Assembly (NCBI RefSeq): GCF_023283925.1
Contig: NZ_JAKIKX010000001.1
Span: 310,001 to 374,000, forward strand
Direction: 5' to 3'
DNA: 64,000 nt
Source: Shewanella marisflavi
Lineage (GTDB): Bacteria > Pseudomonadota > Gammaproteobacteria > Enterobacterales > Shewanellaceae
Numbering within the stretch: position 1 is the stretch's first letter; every line of letters begins with the position of its first letter. Under the pieces are notes generated by a model. The model was given only the letters and a program-made list of their open reading frames with translations, was not told where the DNA came from and ran no database searches. The position numbers and the translations under genes are program-made. This document shows positions 24,566 to 31,963 of this stretch, piece after piece.

Positions 24566-25795
24566 ATGCAAGCAGTGGATTTAGTCGTGATTGGCGGCGG
24601 TATTACCGGGATTGGGATCGCCCAATGTGCCCAGGCTGCTGGTTACTCTGTGGTGCTGCTTGAAAAAGATGGGCTGGGTGAGAAGACCTCGTCGAACTCC
24701 AGTAAACTGATCCATGGTGGCCTGCGCTATCTTGAGTCGGGTCAGGTGAGTTTGGTGCGCGAATCGCTTGCCGAGCGCAAGGCGCTACTGACCTTAGCCC
24801 CCGAGCTGGTAAAGCCAGTACCCTTCTATATTCCTATCTATAGTGACAGTCGGCGCGGTCCCTTGGCCATTCGCGCCGGGCTCAGCCTCTACGCCCTGCT
24901 CAGTGAGTTTGACCCCTTGGGGCAGTTCAAGTCGATACCCGCTAACCAGTGGGGTCAGCTCGCCGGACTCAAACTGAAAGGGCTAAGGGCCGTGTTTCGC
25001 TATTGGGATGCCCAGACAGATGATGCCAGCCTGACTCTGGCGGTGGCCGAAAGCGCTCGGTCACTTGGCGCTCAGCTGCTGACCCAAGTAGAGCTTAAGC
25101 AGATAGAGCACAGGCCAGATTCTTGTATCGTGAGCTATGAAGCGGGCGGTGAAACGCATTGGCTTAGCAGTCGCTGTGTTATCAATGCCACAGGGCCCTG
25201 GGTCAATCAGACCCTGGGGCAGGTGGTCCCTAAAATCGAGGCTTCACCGGTTGAGCTGGTGCAAGGCAGTCATCTGGTGCTGGATATTCCCGCGCCGAGT
25301 GGCATCTTCTACCTGGAGTCTATCTACGATAAGCGCGTGGTGTTCGTTATGCCTTGGCAGGGAAAGACCATGCTAGGGACTACCGAAACCCCTATCGATG
25401 CCGTCGACGCAGCGGGTGTGACCCATGCAGAAGAGGCTTACCTGCTGGGGGTCTATCGTCACTATTTTCCGCTGTCTGAAAGCCAAGGGCCTCTTGGCGA
25501 TCGGATCATAGGCCGTTATTGCGGCGTGAGGGTGTTGCCAAAGCAGTCGGGAGAGGCGTTCGATCTGCCCAGAGACACCATGATGGTGTCTAGCGAGACA
25601 CACCCGAATTTGTTGACTGTCTATGGCGGCAAGCTCACCACCTTCAGGCATACGGCCAAGGAGGCCGTAGCCTGGGTGAAAACGCGCCGCGGGGTTAAGC
25701 CGGTGCGGGCCGATGTCGACAGTTTAAGGCTGACACCTGTGCAAGCGACCCAGAGTACACCTGACAATGGTGATTTTTCTCCTCAAAAAGGCTAA
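24566..25795 (+). CDS. Short GlpD-like FAD-dependent oxidoreductase
   Basis: 409 residues, against about 500 for GlpD. The FAD motif VVIGGGITGIGIAQCA begins at residue 7. The SSNSSKLIHGGLRYLESGQVSLVRESLAER block is the signature of FAD-dependent glycerol-3-phosphate dehydrogenases, and MPWQGKTMLGTTETP and TVYGGKLTTFRHTAKEA are also typical. The C-terminal helical cap of GlpD is absent; the protein ends in a poorly conserved tail. AAAGGAAG precedes the ATG. It probably oxidises glycerol 3-phosphate or a related compound. It follows the ohrR-like gene by 26 bases, so the two are likely cotranscribed. Confidence 0.85.
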   Translation: MQAVDLVVIGGGITGIGIAQCAQAAGYSVVLLEKDGLGEKTSSNSSKLIHGGLRYLESGQVSLVRESLAERKALLTLAPELVKPVPFYIPIYSDSRRGPLAIRAGLSLYALLSEFDPLGQFKSIPANQWGQLAGLKLKGLRAVFRYWDAQTDDASLTLAVAESARSLGAQLLTQVELKQIEHRPDSCIVSYEAGGETHWLSSRCVINATGPWVNQTLGQVVPKIEASPVELVQGSHLVLDIPAPSGIFYLESIYDKRVVFVMPWQGKTMLGTTETPIDAVDAAGVTHAEEAYLLGVYRHYFPLSESQGPLGDRIIGRYCGVRVLPKQSGEAFDLPRDTMMVSSETHPNLLTVYGGKLTTFRHTAKEAVAWVKTRRGVKPVRADVDSLRLTPVQATQSTPDNGDFSPQKG

Positions 25796-25812
25796 AGTAA
25801 GGCGCCTTTTTT
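25785..25812 (+). terminator. Weak terminator-like hairpin before rlmC
   Basis: AAAAAGGC overlapping the glpD-like stop pairs with GCCTTTTT; only three GC pairs. Confidence 0.4.
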
Positions 25813-25837
25813 AAGCCTAGCTGCGAGCAAAATATCT

Positions 25838-26974
25838 GTGAAGTGTGCCTATTTCGATGCCAATCAATGCCTTTCCTGCCGTCATCTCAAGACGCCCCTG
25901 AACGAACAGGTGGCCGCGAAATCGGCGACGCTCGAGGCACTGCTAAAAGATCTGCCGGTAGAGCAGTGGCTGCCTCCTGTGGTGGGGCCTGAGTCAGGCT
26001 TTCGTAATAAGGCCAAGATGGTGGTTTTAGGCGCCGCCCATCAACCCCTATTGGGGCTGGTGAGCCCTAGCGGTGAGGCGGTAAGCCTGTGTGACTGTAG
26101 CCTGTATCCTCAAGATATGCAGCAACTGCTGCATCGGCTGGAATGCTTTGTACGCCAGGCGGGGATCCCGCCCTATCGCGTAGATAAGGCCAAGGGCGAG
26201 CTGAAGTTTATTCTGCTGACCCGCAGCCAGGTGCGCGGAGAATATATGCTGCGCTTCGTAATGCGCTCCGAGCAGGCGATTCCCCGTATCGAGCGCGAAC
26301 TGCCAGCACTTTTGGCGGAGCATCCTGAGATCAAGGTGGTGTCGGTTAATTTGCAGCCCGTGCACATGGCTATCTTGGAAGGGGAGGAGGAGATCTTTCT
26401 GACCCAAGCCACACGTCTCGAGGAAGTGTTTAATCAGGTGCCCCTCTATATTCGCCCAAAAAGTTTCTTTCAGACCCATCCCGAGGTGGCGGCCAAGCTC
26501 TACCAAAGTGCCCGTGAATGGACGCGGGAGTTGGCGCCAAAATCGATTTGGGATCTCTTCTGTGGAGTGGGGGGCTTTGGTTTGCACTGCGCCTCTAAGG
26601 ACGTCGCCCTTACCGGTATTGAGATAGAGGCTGAAGCCATTGCCTGCGCCAAGATGTCCGCCGAGACGCTGGGCTTGACCAATGTGCGCTTCACCGCGCT
26701 CGATTCCACCACCTTCGCCAGCGACAGTCGCGGTGAAGAGAAACCGGATCTTATTATCGTCAACCCACCCAGACGGGGAATTGGCGAGGCGCTGTGCCAT
26801 TCGCTCAGTGAATTTGCGCCCCAGGCGATTCTCTATTCAAGCTGTAACCCCAAGACACTGGCCAAAGATCTGCGCGCCATTACAGGGTATCGAGTGACTA
26901 AGGTGCAGCTGTTTGACATGTTCCCCCATACGGATCACTTTGAAGTGCTGGTGATGTTGCAGCGTCAAGCCTAA
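25838..26974 (+). CDS. rlmC: 23S rRNA (uracil-747-C5)-methyltransferase RlmC
   Basis: 378 residues starting at GTG. The N-terminal cluster Cys3, Cys11 and Cys14 ([15 protein letters not shown]) with the later SLCDCSLYP cysteine binds the 4Fe-4S centre of the RlmC/RlmD family. There is no TRAM domain, which separates RlmC from RlmD. SAM motifs are [16 protein letters not shown] and VNPPRRGIG. The nucleophile is the cysteine of [14 protein letters not shown]. It methylates U747 of 23S rRNA. Single gene, 42 bases after the GlpD-like gene. Confidence 0.94.
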   Translation: MKCAYFDANQCLSCRHLKTPLNEQVAAKSATLEALLKDLPVEQWLPPVVGPESGFRNKAKMVVLGAAHQPLLGLVSPSGEAVSLCDCSLYPQDMQQLLHRLECFVRQAGIPPYRVDKAKGELKFILLTRSQVRGEYMLRFVMRSEQAIPRIERELPALLAEHPEIKVVSVNLQPVHMAILEGEEEIFLTQATRLEEVFNQVPLYIRPKSFFQTHPEVAAKLYQSAREWTRELAPKSIWDLFCGVGGFGLHCASKDVALTGIEIEAEAIACAKMSAETLGLTNVRFTALDSTTFASDSRGEEKPDLIIVNPPRRGIGEALCHSLSEFAPQAILYSSCNPKTLAKDLRAITGYRVTKVQLFDMFPHTDHFEVLVMLQRQA

Positions 26975-27042
26975 CGCTTGTCATCGGCGCGTCATCTTGC
27001 TGTCATAATCTAGTCTCATCAACCTAAGATGAGGAGGTTAGC

Positions 27043-28215
27043 TTGGGAGCGGTTTTCAAACAGTTTCTGCTGTTAGGTCTGGTCTGTTTTGGCGGGCCTG
27101 CGGCCCATATCGGTTATTTTAAGCGACGTTTTGTCGATGAGCTTAAGTGGCTCGATGCAGAGCGCTTTGGGGCTATTGTGGCCTTGAGTCAGGTGATCCC
27201 AGGGCCTGGATCAAGCCAGGTGGGATTTGCCATTGGCCATCACAGGGCTGGCATTACCGGTGCCATCGCGGCCTTTGCTGGCTTTACCTTACCCTCATTT
27301 ATACTCCTTTACCTATTGGCGGTGGCGAGCCTTGGCTGGCTGGATACCAGCTGGTTTCAGGGACTGACCCACGGCTTTAAGCTGCTCGCTGTGGTGGTGG
27401 TCGCCGACGCCGTGTTGGGAATGTTTAGCCAGTTTTGTCGCCAAGGGCTGACTCGATTGCTGATGTTGTGCGCCGCCTTAGTGACGCTGCTGCTGGGCGG
27501 CCTGGAAAGTCAGCTGGCGATTTTGCTGATGGCTGCCGGTATTGGCGGCTATTATTTGTCCCCTACTGCCCTGGAAAGTATGCCCGATGAACCCCTGCAG
27601 TCCCTGAGGCTGAAACCTATACCACTTGCGCTGTTTTTGCTGCTTTTTGGCGTCGCCTTGTGGTGGATAGGATCGGGCGGTGGGCTAACCCAAGTGTTTG
27701 CGCAGTTTTATCAGGCGGGCGCCTTGGTATTTGGTGGCGGCCATGTAGTGCTGCCGCTACTTGAAAGCAGTGTTGGTCAGCAGCTAAGCAGTGAACGTTT
27801 TCTTACTGGCTATGCGCTGGCTCAGGCGGTACCCGGGCCCATGTTCACCCTGGCCGCATTTCTCGGGGCCGAGTCTTGGTCAGACGCGCCGCTGTTAGGC
27901 GCCATAGTGGCAACCATGGCGATCTTTTTGCCCGGTTTTTTACTGCAGCTGTCAGTGCTTAGCAGTTGGCAGGCCTTGATGGCCAGGCCAAAATTTCGCG
28001 GCGCCATTATGGGGCTGAATGCCGCCGTGGTGGGCTTGCTGCTGGCGGCGCTGATCTCGCCGGTGATCACTTCTGCCATAGCTTCTGCACTGGATCTTCT
28101 GTGGGTGTTAGTGGGAGGCTATCTGTTGCGGCGTTATCGCCCCAGCATCTTGTGGCTCTTATTAGGCTATGGCCTGCTGGGGGTAGTGCTTGGCGTGGCG
28201 AGCGGTGTTAATTAA
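27043..28215 (+). CDS. chrA: Chromate transporter ChrA
   Basis: 390 residues, starting at TTG with GAGGAGG at 27031-27037. A bidomain chromate ion transporter: the N-terminal half carries FGGPAAHIGYFKRRFV and QVIPGPGSSQVGFAIG, and the C-terminal half repeats the fold with FGGGHVVLPLLES and AQAVPGPMFTLAAFLGA. The paired signatures mark the duplicated CHR domain. About ten to twelve membrane segments. It exports chromate, probably in exchange for a proton or anion. Its last 8 bases overlap the end of the convergent histidine kinase gene. Confidence 0.93.
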   Translation: MGAVFKQFLLLGLVCFGGPAAHIGYFKRRFVDELKWLDAERFGAIVALSQVIPGPGSSQVGFAIGHHRAGITGAIAAFAGFTLPSFILLYLLAVASLGWLDTSWFQGLTHGFKLLAVVVVADAVLGMFSQFCRQGLTRLLMLCAALVTLLLGGLESQLAILLMAAGIGGYYLSPTALESMPDEPLQSLRLKPIPLALFLLLFGVALWWIGSGGGLTQVFAQFYQAGALVFGGGHVVLPLLESSVGQQLSSERFLTGYALAQAVPGPMFTLAAFLGAESWSDAPLLGAIVATMAIFLPGFLLQLSVLSSWQALMARPKFRGAIMGLNAAVVGLLLAALISPVITSAIASALDLLWVLVGGYLLRRYRPSILWLLLGYGLLGVVLGVASGVN

Positions 28216-29419
28216 CCGCTTGATTACGCCATTGAATGGTAAGGCAGGCGCCGCCCAAATGGCTGGCTTGGGCGACCTCTAGTCGTCCCTGATGCCAGAT
28301 GGCTATCTTGCGGGCAATGTATAGCCCCAGGCCATAACCCGAGCCGTCTGATTGTTCCTTATCCCGGGCAAAGGCAGCCAGTAGCTGCTTGCCTTTGCCT
28401 TCGAAGCCCGGGCCATCATCTTCGACGCGGATCTGGCAGTTGCCCTGGTCACAGTAAAAACTCACCTCGATGCGGCTTTGGGCGAAGCGAAGGGCATTCA
28501 TGATCAGGTTTTGGGTGGCAATGGTCATGGAGTTGGGGTCGAGGCACACCTGGTTGTCATCACCATCGAAATCGATCGCTATCTTGTGCTGGTAGATAGC
28601 AAATTTCTCCTCCAGCTGCTTGAGAAACTGTTTCGGCGTCACCCAACTCTTCTTCAGCTGGTTTTCTCTATGTTCTAACTTGGCAAAGGAGAGATAGTTG
28701 CTGGCCAGCTGCTCTATCTCATCGATATCGGCGTTAAGTCGCTGCCAATACTTGTCATCCAGTTGCGCCTTACTCAGTTGCAGGGCAAAGCGCATACGTG
28801 CCAGCGGGGTCCTGACCTCGTGGGAGATGGTGCGCGACAGCTCCTTATGCATCTGCAAAAAGTCGACAATCTGTACCGTGACCTCGTTAAATACCTTGGC
28901 CAGTGGATAAATGGCCGAGCGTTTGCTGATGATCTGCTCCATCTTTCTCGGGTTAGCACCGAAGTCGACAGCCGATTGCTGCAGGCGAGAGAGATCCCGA
29001 AACAGCGGCCAGATCAGCAGTAGGGCGAGAGAGCCTAGGCTTGCATAGAGGGCAAAAATAATCAGCTCGGTGGGCATGGGGTGGTTAAGTGGCTTCACTA
29101 CGGGGCCAAAGGCGATAATCTCATTTTTATCAGTTGCTTGGCGGTAGTAGTAGGTTTCGCCGCCACTAAGAGTAAGGGCGATGGTTTCACCCTGGCCAAG
29201 CTTGTCGCTAAGATCGCTTGGCAAGGCCAGCTCATCGGCTGGCAGGCGGCGGATCAGGACACTCGCATCTTTGTCGCTCAAACCACGAAACACACTGTCG
29301 ACATCTATCTGGTAAGACTCTACCTGCTGCATGGCGCTGTGGATTTCGCTGAAGGACCAGATGATCAGCGCACTGCTTAATATCAGTAGCGCATAGAGAC
29401 GGTAGAATTGATATTTCAT
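28208..29419 (-). CDS. RstB-like sensor histidine kinase
   Basis: 403 residues. Two membrane helices (about 8-25 and 118-138) bracket a periplasmic domain of about 90 residues. The helical linker and dimerisation domain carry the phosphorylated His200 in SHEVRTPLARMRFAL. The ATPase domain has QNLIMNALRF (N box), VEDDGPGFEGKG (G1) and GYGLGLYIARKIA (G2). The arrangement and FGPVVKPL-like segment resemble RstB. Last gene of the minus-strand operon; its start codon overlaps the response-regulator stop by one base. The signal is unknown. Confidence 0.92.
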   Translation of the reverse strand: MKYQFYRLYALLILSSALIIWSFSEIHSAMQQVESYQIDVDSVFRGLSDKDASVLIRRLPADELALPSDLSDKLGQGETIALTLSGGETYYYRQATDKNEIIAFGPVVKPLNHPMPTELIIFALYASLGSLALLLIWPLFRDLSRLQQSAVDFGANPRKMEQIISKRSAIYPLAKVFNEVTVQIVDFLQMHKELSRTISHEVRTPLARMRFALQLSKAQLDDKYWQRLNADIDEIEQLASNYLSFAKLEHRENQLKKSWVTPKQFLKQLEEKFAIYQHKIAIDFDGDDNQVCLDPNSMTIATQNLIMNALRFAQSRIEVSFYCDQGNCQIRVEDDGPGFEGKGKQLLAAFARDKEQSDGSGYGLGLYIARKIAIWHQGRLEVAQASHLGGACLTIQWRNQAVN

Positions 29420-30120
29420 TAGCGAACCGACGTCTGCGGCAGATAGTTAAACAGATAACCTTGGCCATGGACTGTCTTGATGGTGAGCCCGGCAATCTGG
29501 TAGCTGTCTATCTTCTTTCTCAGACGACTGATTTTAAGATCTATTGCTCTATCCAGGCCGTCGTAGGGCCGCCCCACATATTGTTCAAACAGAAATTCGC
29601 GGCTGAGCACCTTGCCCGGATGTTGGGCGAAGATCCACAAGAGATCAAATTCTTGAGTGGTTACCTTCTGCGCCTTACCGGCAATCGACAGCTGCTGGTG
29701 GGTGTGATCTATGGTGAAGTCATGCAGTGTGATGGCTTCAGACTTTGCCTCACAAGGCATTTTTCTCAGGTTAGCCTTAATGCGTGCCACCAAGAGCTCT
29801 GGATTGACCGGCTTGACAATATAGTCGCTGGCGCCGAGTTCCAGGCCTTTTATCTGGTCGTGCTGACCATCGAGGGCGGTCATAAAGATGATCACGCATT
29901 GATAGCGCTGTTGCAGCTCGGCAAACAGACTAAAGCCGTCGGAATCTGGCAGCATGATATCGCAGATGATGAGATCGAACCTCTGATCGGCAGGCAACTT
30001 GGTGACCGCTTGGGCCGATTCGCTATGGGTCAGGTCGAAGCCTTGCTGTGTCAGGTAGAGCAGGGTGAGTTCGGCCAAATCCAGATCATCTTCGATCAGC
30101 AGTATCTTAGGTTTGGTCAT
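29419..30120 (-). CDS. RstA-like OmpR-family response regulator
   Basis: 233 residues. Receiver domain: acidic pair E10-D11-D12, phospho-acceptor Asp54 in LIICDIMLPDSDGF, Thr in IFMTALDG and Lys in SDYIVKPVNPELL. The winged-helix C-terminus has QEFDLLWIFAQHPGKVLSREFLFEQ and YDGLDRAIDLKISRLRKKI, close to RstA. Its likely binding sites are TACA-N6-TACA boxes at 31420-31433 and 31837-31850. The gene overlaps the DUF3019 gene by 4 bases and the kinase by 1, so the operon is tightly coupled. Confidence 0.93.
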   Translation of the reverse strand: MTKPKILLIEDDLDLAELTLLYLTQQGFDLTHSESAQAVTKLPADQRFDLIICDIMLPDSDGFSLFAELQQRYQCVIIFMTALDGQHDQIKGLELGASDYIVKPVNPELLVARIKANLRKMPCEAKSEAITLHDFTIDHTHQQLSIAGKAQKVTTQEFDLLWIFAQHPGKVLSREFLFEQYVGRPYDGLDRAIDLKISRLRKKIDSYQIAGLTIKTVHGQGYLFNYLPQTSVR

Positions 30121-30488
30121 AACAAGTTCCAGTTAAGTCCTCGCCGTTTACGGGTGTTAACGGGTTGATAAGTGGCGAGTTTGATAGTCACTTCGTCGAG
30201 TATTTTGTCGTTAAGAGTCTTAATCAATACCTGGGTATCCTGGGTGAGGGTCAGCTCGAGCAGGTGATCCACATCCAAGCTGTCGAAGCACTGTTCGGGC
30301 GCGTTGCGCAGAGCTATCCAGATACAGGTTTGTTCAAGGGCATCGAGTCGATAGCTGATCTTAAGCGTCATATGACAGGGGCTACCAGCCTCAATGACGG
30401 CACAAGTCTTAGGTTTGACATTGACCTGTGTGGTGTTGCCATAGGAGTAAAAGCTGGCGACCAAGGACAGTAGCAGCAGGTATTTCAT
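30117..30488 (-). CDS. DUF3019 family periplasmic protein
   Basis: 123 residues from the ATG at 30488; the frame continues upstream but would run into the mipA gene. A signal peptide (MKYLLLLSLVASFYSYGN) precedes a small domain with four cysteines: KPKTCAVIEAGSPCHM and EQTCIWIALRNAPEQCFDSL. They probably form two disulphides. The pattern and its position between a MipA/OmpV gene and an OmpR/HK pair match the DUF3019 family. It may be a periplasmic modulator or a ligand-binding partner of the kinase; this is inference. Confidence 0.85.
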   Translation of the reverse strand: MKYLLLLSLVASFYSYGNTTQVNVKPKTCAVIEAGSPCHMTLKISYRLDALEQTCIWIALRNAPEQCFDSLDVDHLLELTLTQDTQVLIKTLNDKILDEVTIKLATYQPVNTRKRRGLNWNLL

Positions 30489-30501
30489 CAGGCTGACGGC
30501 G

Positions 30502-31338
30502 TTAGAAGGCATAGCTGACTCCAACGAAACCCGATAGGTATCCATCCTTTTCTACCATAAGGTTTTTGGTGATCTCATCTCCTAACCAAGTGAAGGTGAT
30601 TATCGCGACGAAGTTGACATCTTGCCAGAGAGGCAGATTGAGCACGCCACTGGTATGGTAATTAATCGCGGCCGATTGAGGTTGAGGAACACGGCTTCGG
30701 CCCAGTTCAGATTGGGTAAAGTGATAGTAATAGCTGATCAGCTTGCTGCTTTTACGGATCGCACCGACCTCAAATCCCAGTGCGCCCCACGAAAATGCCG
30801 CGTTCTTTTTTACCTTAAAATGCACTTCGCTGCCTTGGTGCACACCACTGACATCGTGAAAATAACCTAGGGTAATGTCGGCGTAGGGGGTGAGCCAGCT
30901 AGTGCTCAGGCCGCCAAGATAGGAGATGTTGCGCTCAATTTCTACCTCAGGGATCTCTGGACCAAACAGCGGCTGTTTATTGGGTTTGAAACCGAGTATG
31001 TCGCTGAGAAAGACCTTGTTCCAGCCATCCAGTTCGAAGAAGAAGCCGTCTTCGTTGAGACGTGTTTGCAGATCCACCAAGAATCGCTCTGACTCATAAA
31101 GGCTATAGCCTAAGGTGAAGTTTTCGATATAGAAGCGTTCATCATAATAGGACCAGCTAGGTAGTGCATAAGTGATGATATCGTCGGATTTCGCTCTGGG
31201 GTTCTCGATTCCGCCATAGCCTGCGGCGAGGGTGAAGTGAAATTCGCCCGTGGTAATATCATCTATCTGGTCATCGGCCCTGGCTTCGAACAGGATAAAC
31301 CCTGATAAGAAAATAAGACCCGACAAAAGGTACTTCAT
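30502..31338 (-). CDS. MipA/OmpV family outer-membrane protein
   Basis: 278 residues from the ATG at 31338 (MKYLLSGLIFLSGFILFEARA signal peptide); an ATG at 31353 is 5 codons upstream. Alternating aromatic beta strands such as FHFTLAAGYGGIENP, ALPSWSYYDERFYIENFTLGYSLY and a final GYLSGFVGVSYAF show an outer-membrane beta-barrel of the MipA/OmpV group. E. coli MipA was described as a scaffold for murein enzymes; other members are porin-like. First gene of the operon with DUF3019 and the two-component genes. Confidence 0.9.
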   Translation of the reverse strand: MKYLLSGLIFLSGFILFEARADDQIDDITTGEFHFTLAAGYGGIENPRAKSDDIITYALPSWSYYDERFYIENFTLGYSLYESERFLVDLQTRLNEDGFFFELDGWNKVFLSDILGFKPNKQPLFGPEIPEVEIERNISYLGGLSTSWLTPYADITLGYFHDVSGVHQGSEVHFKVKKNAAFSWGALGFEVGAIRKSSKLISYYYHFTQSELGRSRVPQPQSAAINYHTSGVLNLPLWQDVNFVAIITFTWLGDEITKNLMVEKDGYLSGFVGVSYAF

Positions 31339-31410
31339 GGTCTTCACCCACATCCTAAAACAGAAGAGTAGAATCTAAAACGATCCTAGGTTAAAAGTCT
31401 GTAAAAATAT

Positions 31411-31433
31411 TAACAAGTGTACAAAATGCTACA
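31411..31433. promoter_or_regulatory. RstA-like box near the mipA operon
   Basis: TAACAAGTG followed by TACAAAATGCTACA (31420-31433). The TACA-N6-TACA direct repeat matches the E. coli RstA box (TACATNTNGTTACA) at 9 of 12 fixed positions. About 85 bp before mipA. Confidence 0.6.
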
Positions 31434-31460
31434 TGCATTGCCATGCTATTTCGAGTAGGG

Positions 31461-31538
31461 CATGGGCGGTTTTTGTGTCCCCGTTGGCCTGGCTGAACCT
31501 AGTACCATAGGGGACTTTGCTGAGCTTTTACCGCCATG
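31461..31538. repeat. Nested inverted repeat, possible structured RNA
   Basis: Outer arms CATGGGCGGT (31461-31470) and ACCGCCATG (31530-31538); inner arms GTCCCC (31477-31482) and GGGGAC (31510-31515). A further GGCATG/CATGCC pair at 31459 and 31555 may extend it. Confidence 0.5.
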
Positions 31539-31827
31539 AATAGATCTGAATAATCATGCCTTGTCAGTTTATACAAGGTACTGAGCCATCGTCGCCATTA
31601 GTCCTGAAGTTTCGCTATTGACAGACTGTGCTTAGCAATTTTTCCATGGCTTTCACCTCAATATGTAGCCGTTTTGTTGTATTTGAGCCATGAGGCTAGT
31701 CTAGTTGGGTTTTAGCTTATTTAGCTGTTTTAAATCAATTTATATTAATTTTACAAAGCGCTTAAACTTAGGTGCACGTCCCCTTTCTTAACTAAATTCA
31801 CCCAGTGTTAACTATATGTTTGTTTTT

Positions 31828-31850
31828 TAACAAAACTACAAAATGCTACA
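31828..31850. promoter_or_regulatory. RstA-like box upstream of the giant subtilase
   Basis: TAACAAAAC followed by the same TACAAAATGCTACA (31837-31850), identical over 20 of 23 bases to the copy at 31411. It lies 114 bp before the protease ATG. Confidence 0.6.
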
Positions 31851-31963
31851 CCAAAGCAGTCTCCCTTTGTTTCGGCAACATGATTATATGTCATTTCGCT
31901 GGTGAATATATATGCAAATAAAAAATCTCATCAGGGCATAACTAAAATAAGGTGGACAGTTTC

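Larger units (their letters stand above)
31354..31951. other. Long divergent regulatory region between the mipA operon and the giant subtilase
   Basis: About 600 bp without a gene. It holds two near-identical 23-bp direct repeats (31411-31433, 31828-31850) and a nested inverted repeat (31461-31538). The AT-rich part from 31720 to 31950 is promoter-like for the protease. Confidence 0.6.

Noticed and set aside
26048..26800. 250-codon minus-strand frame opposite rlmC
   Set aside because: Antisense shadow; no signal or motif, and rlmC motifs are clear.
29461..30168. 235-codon plus-strand frame opposite the response regulator
   Set aside because: Antisense shadow of a gene with a clear receiver and winged-helix domain.
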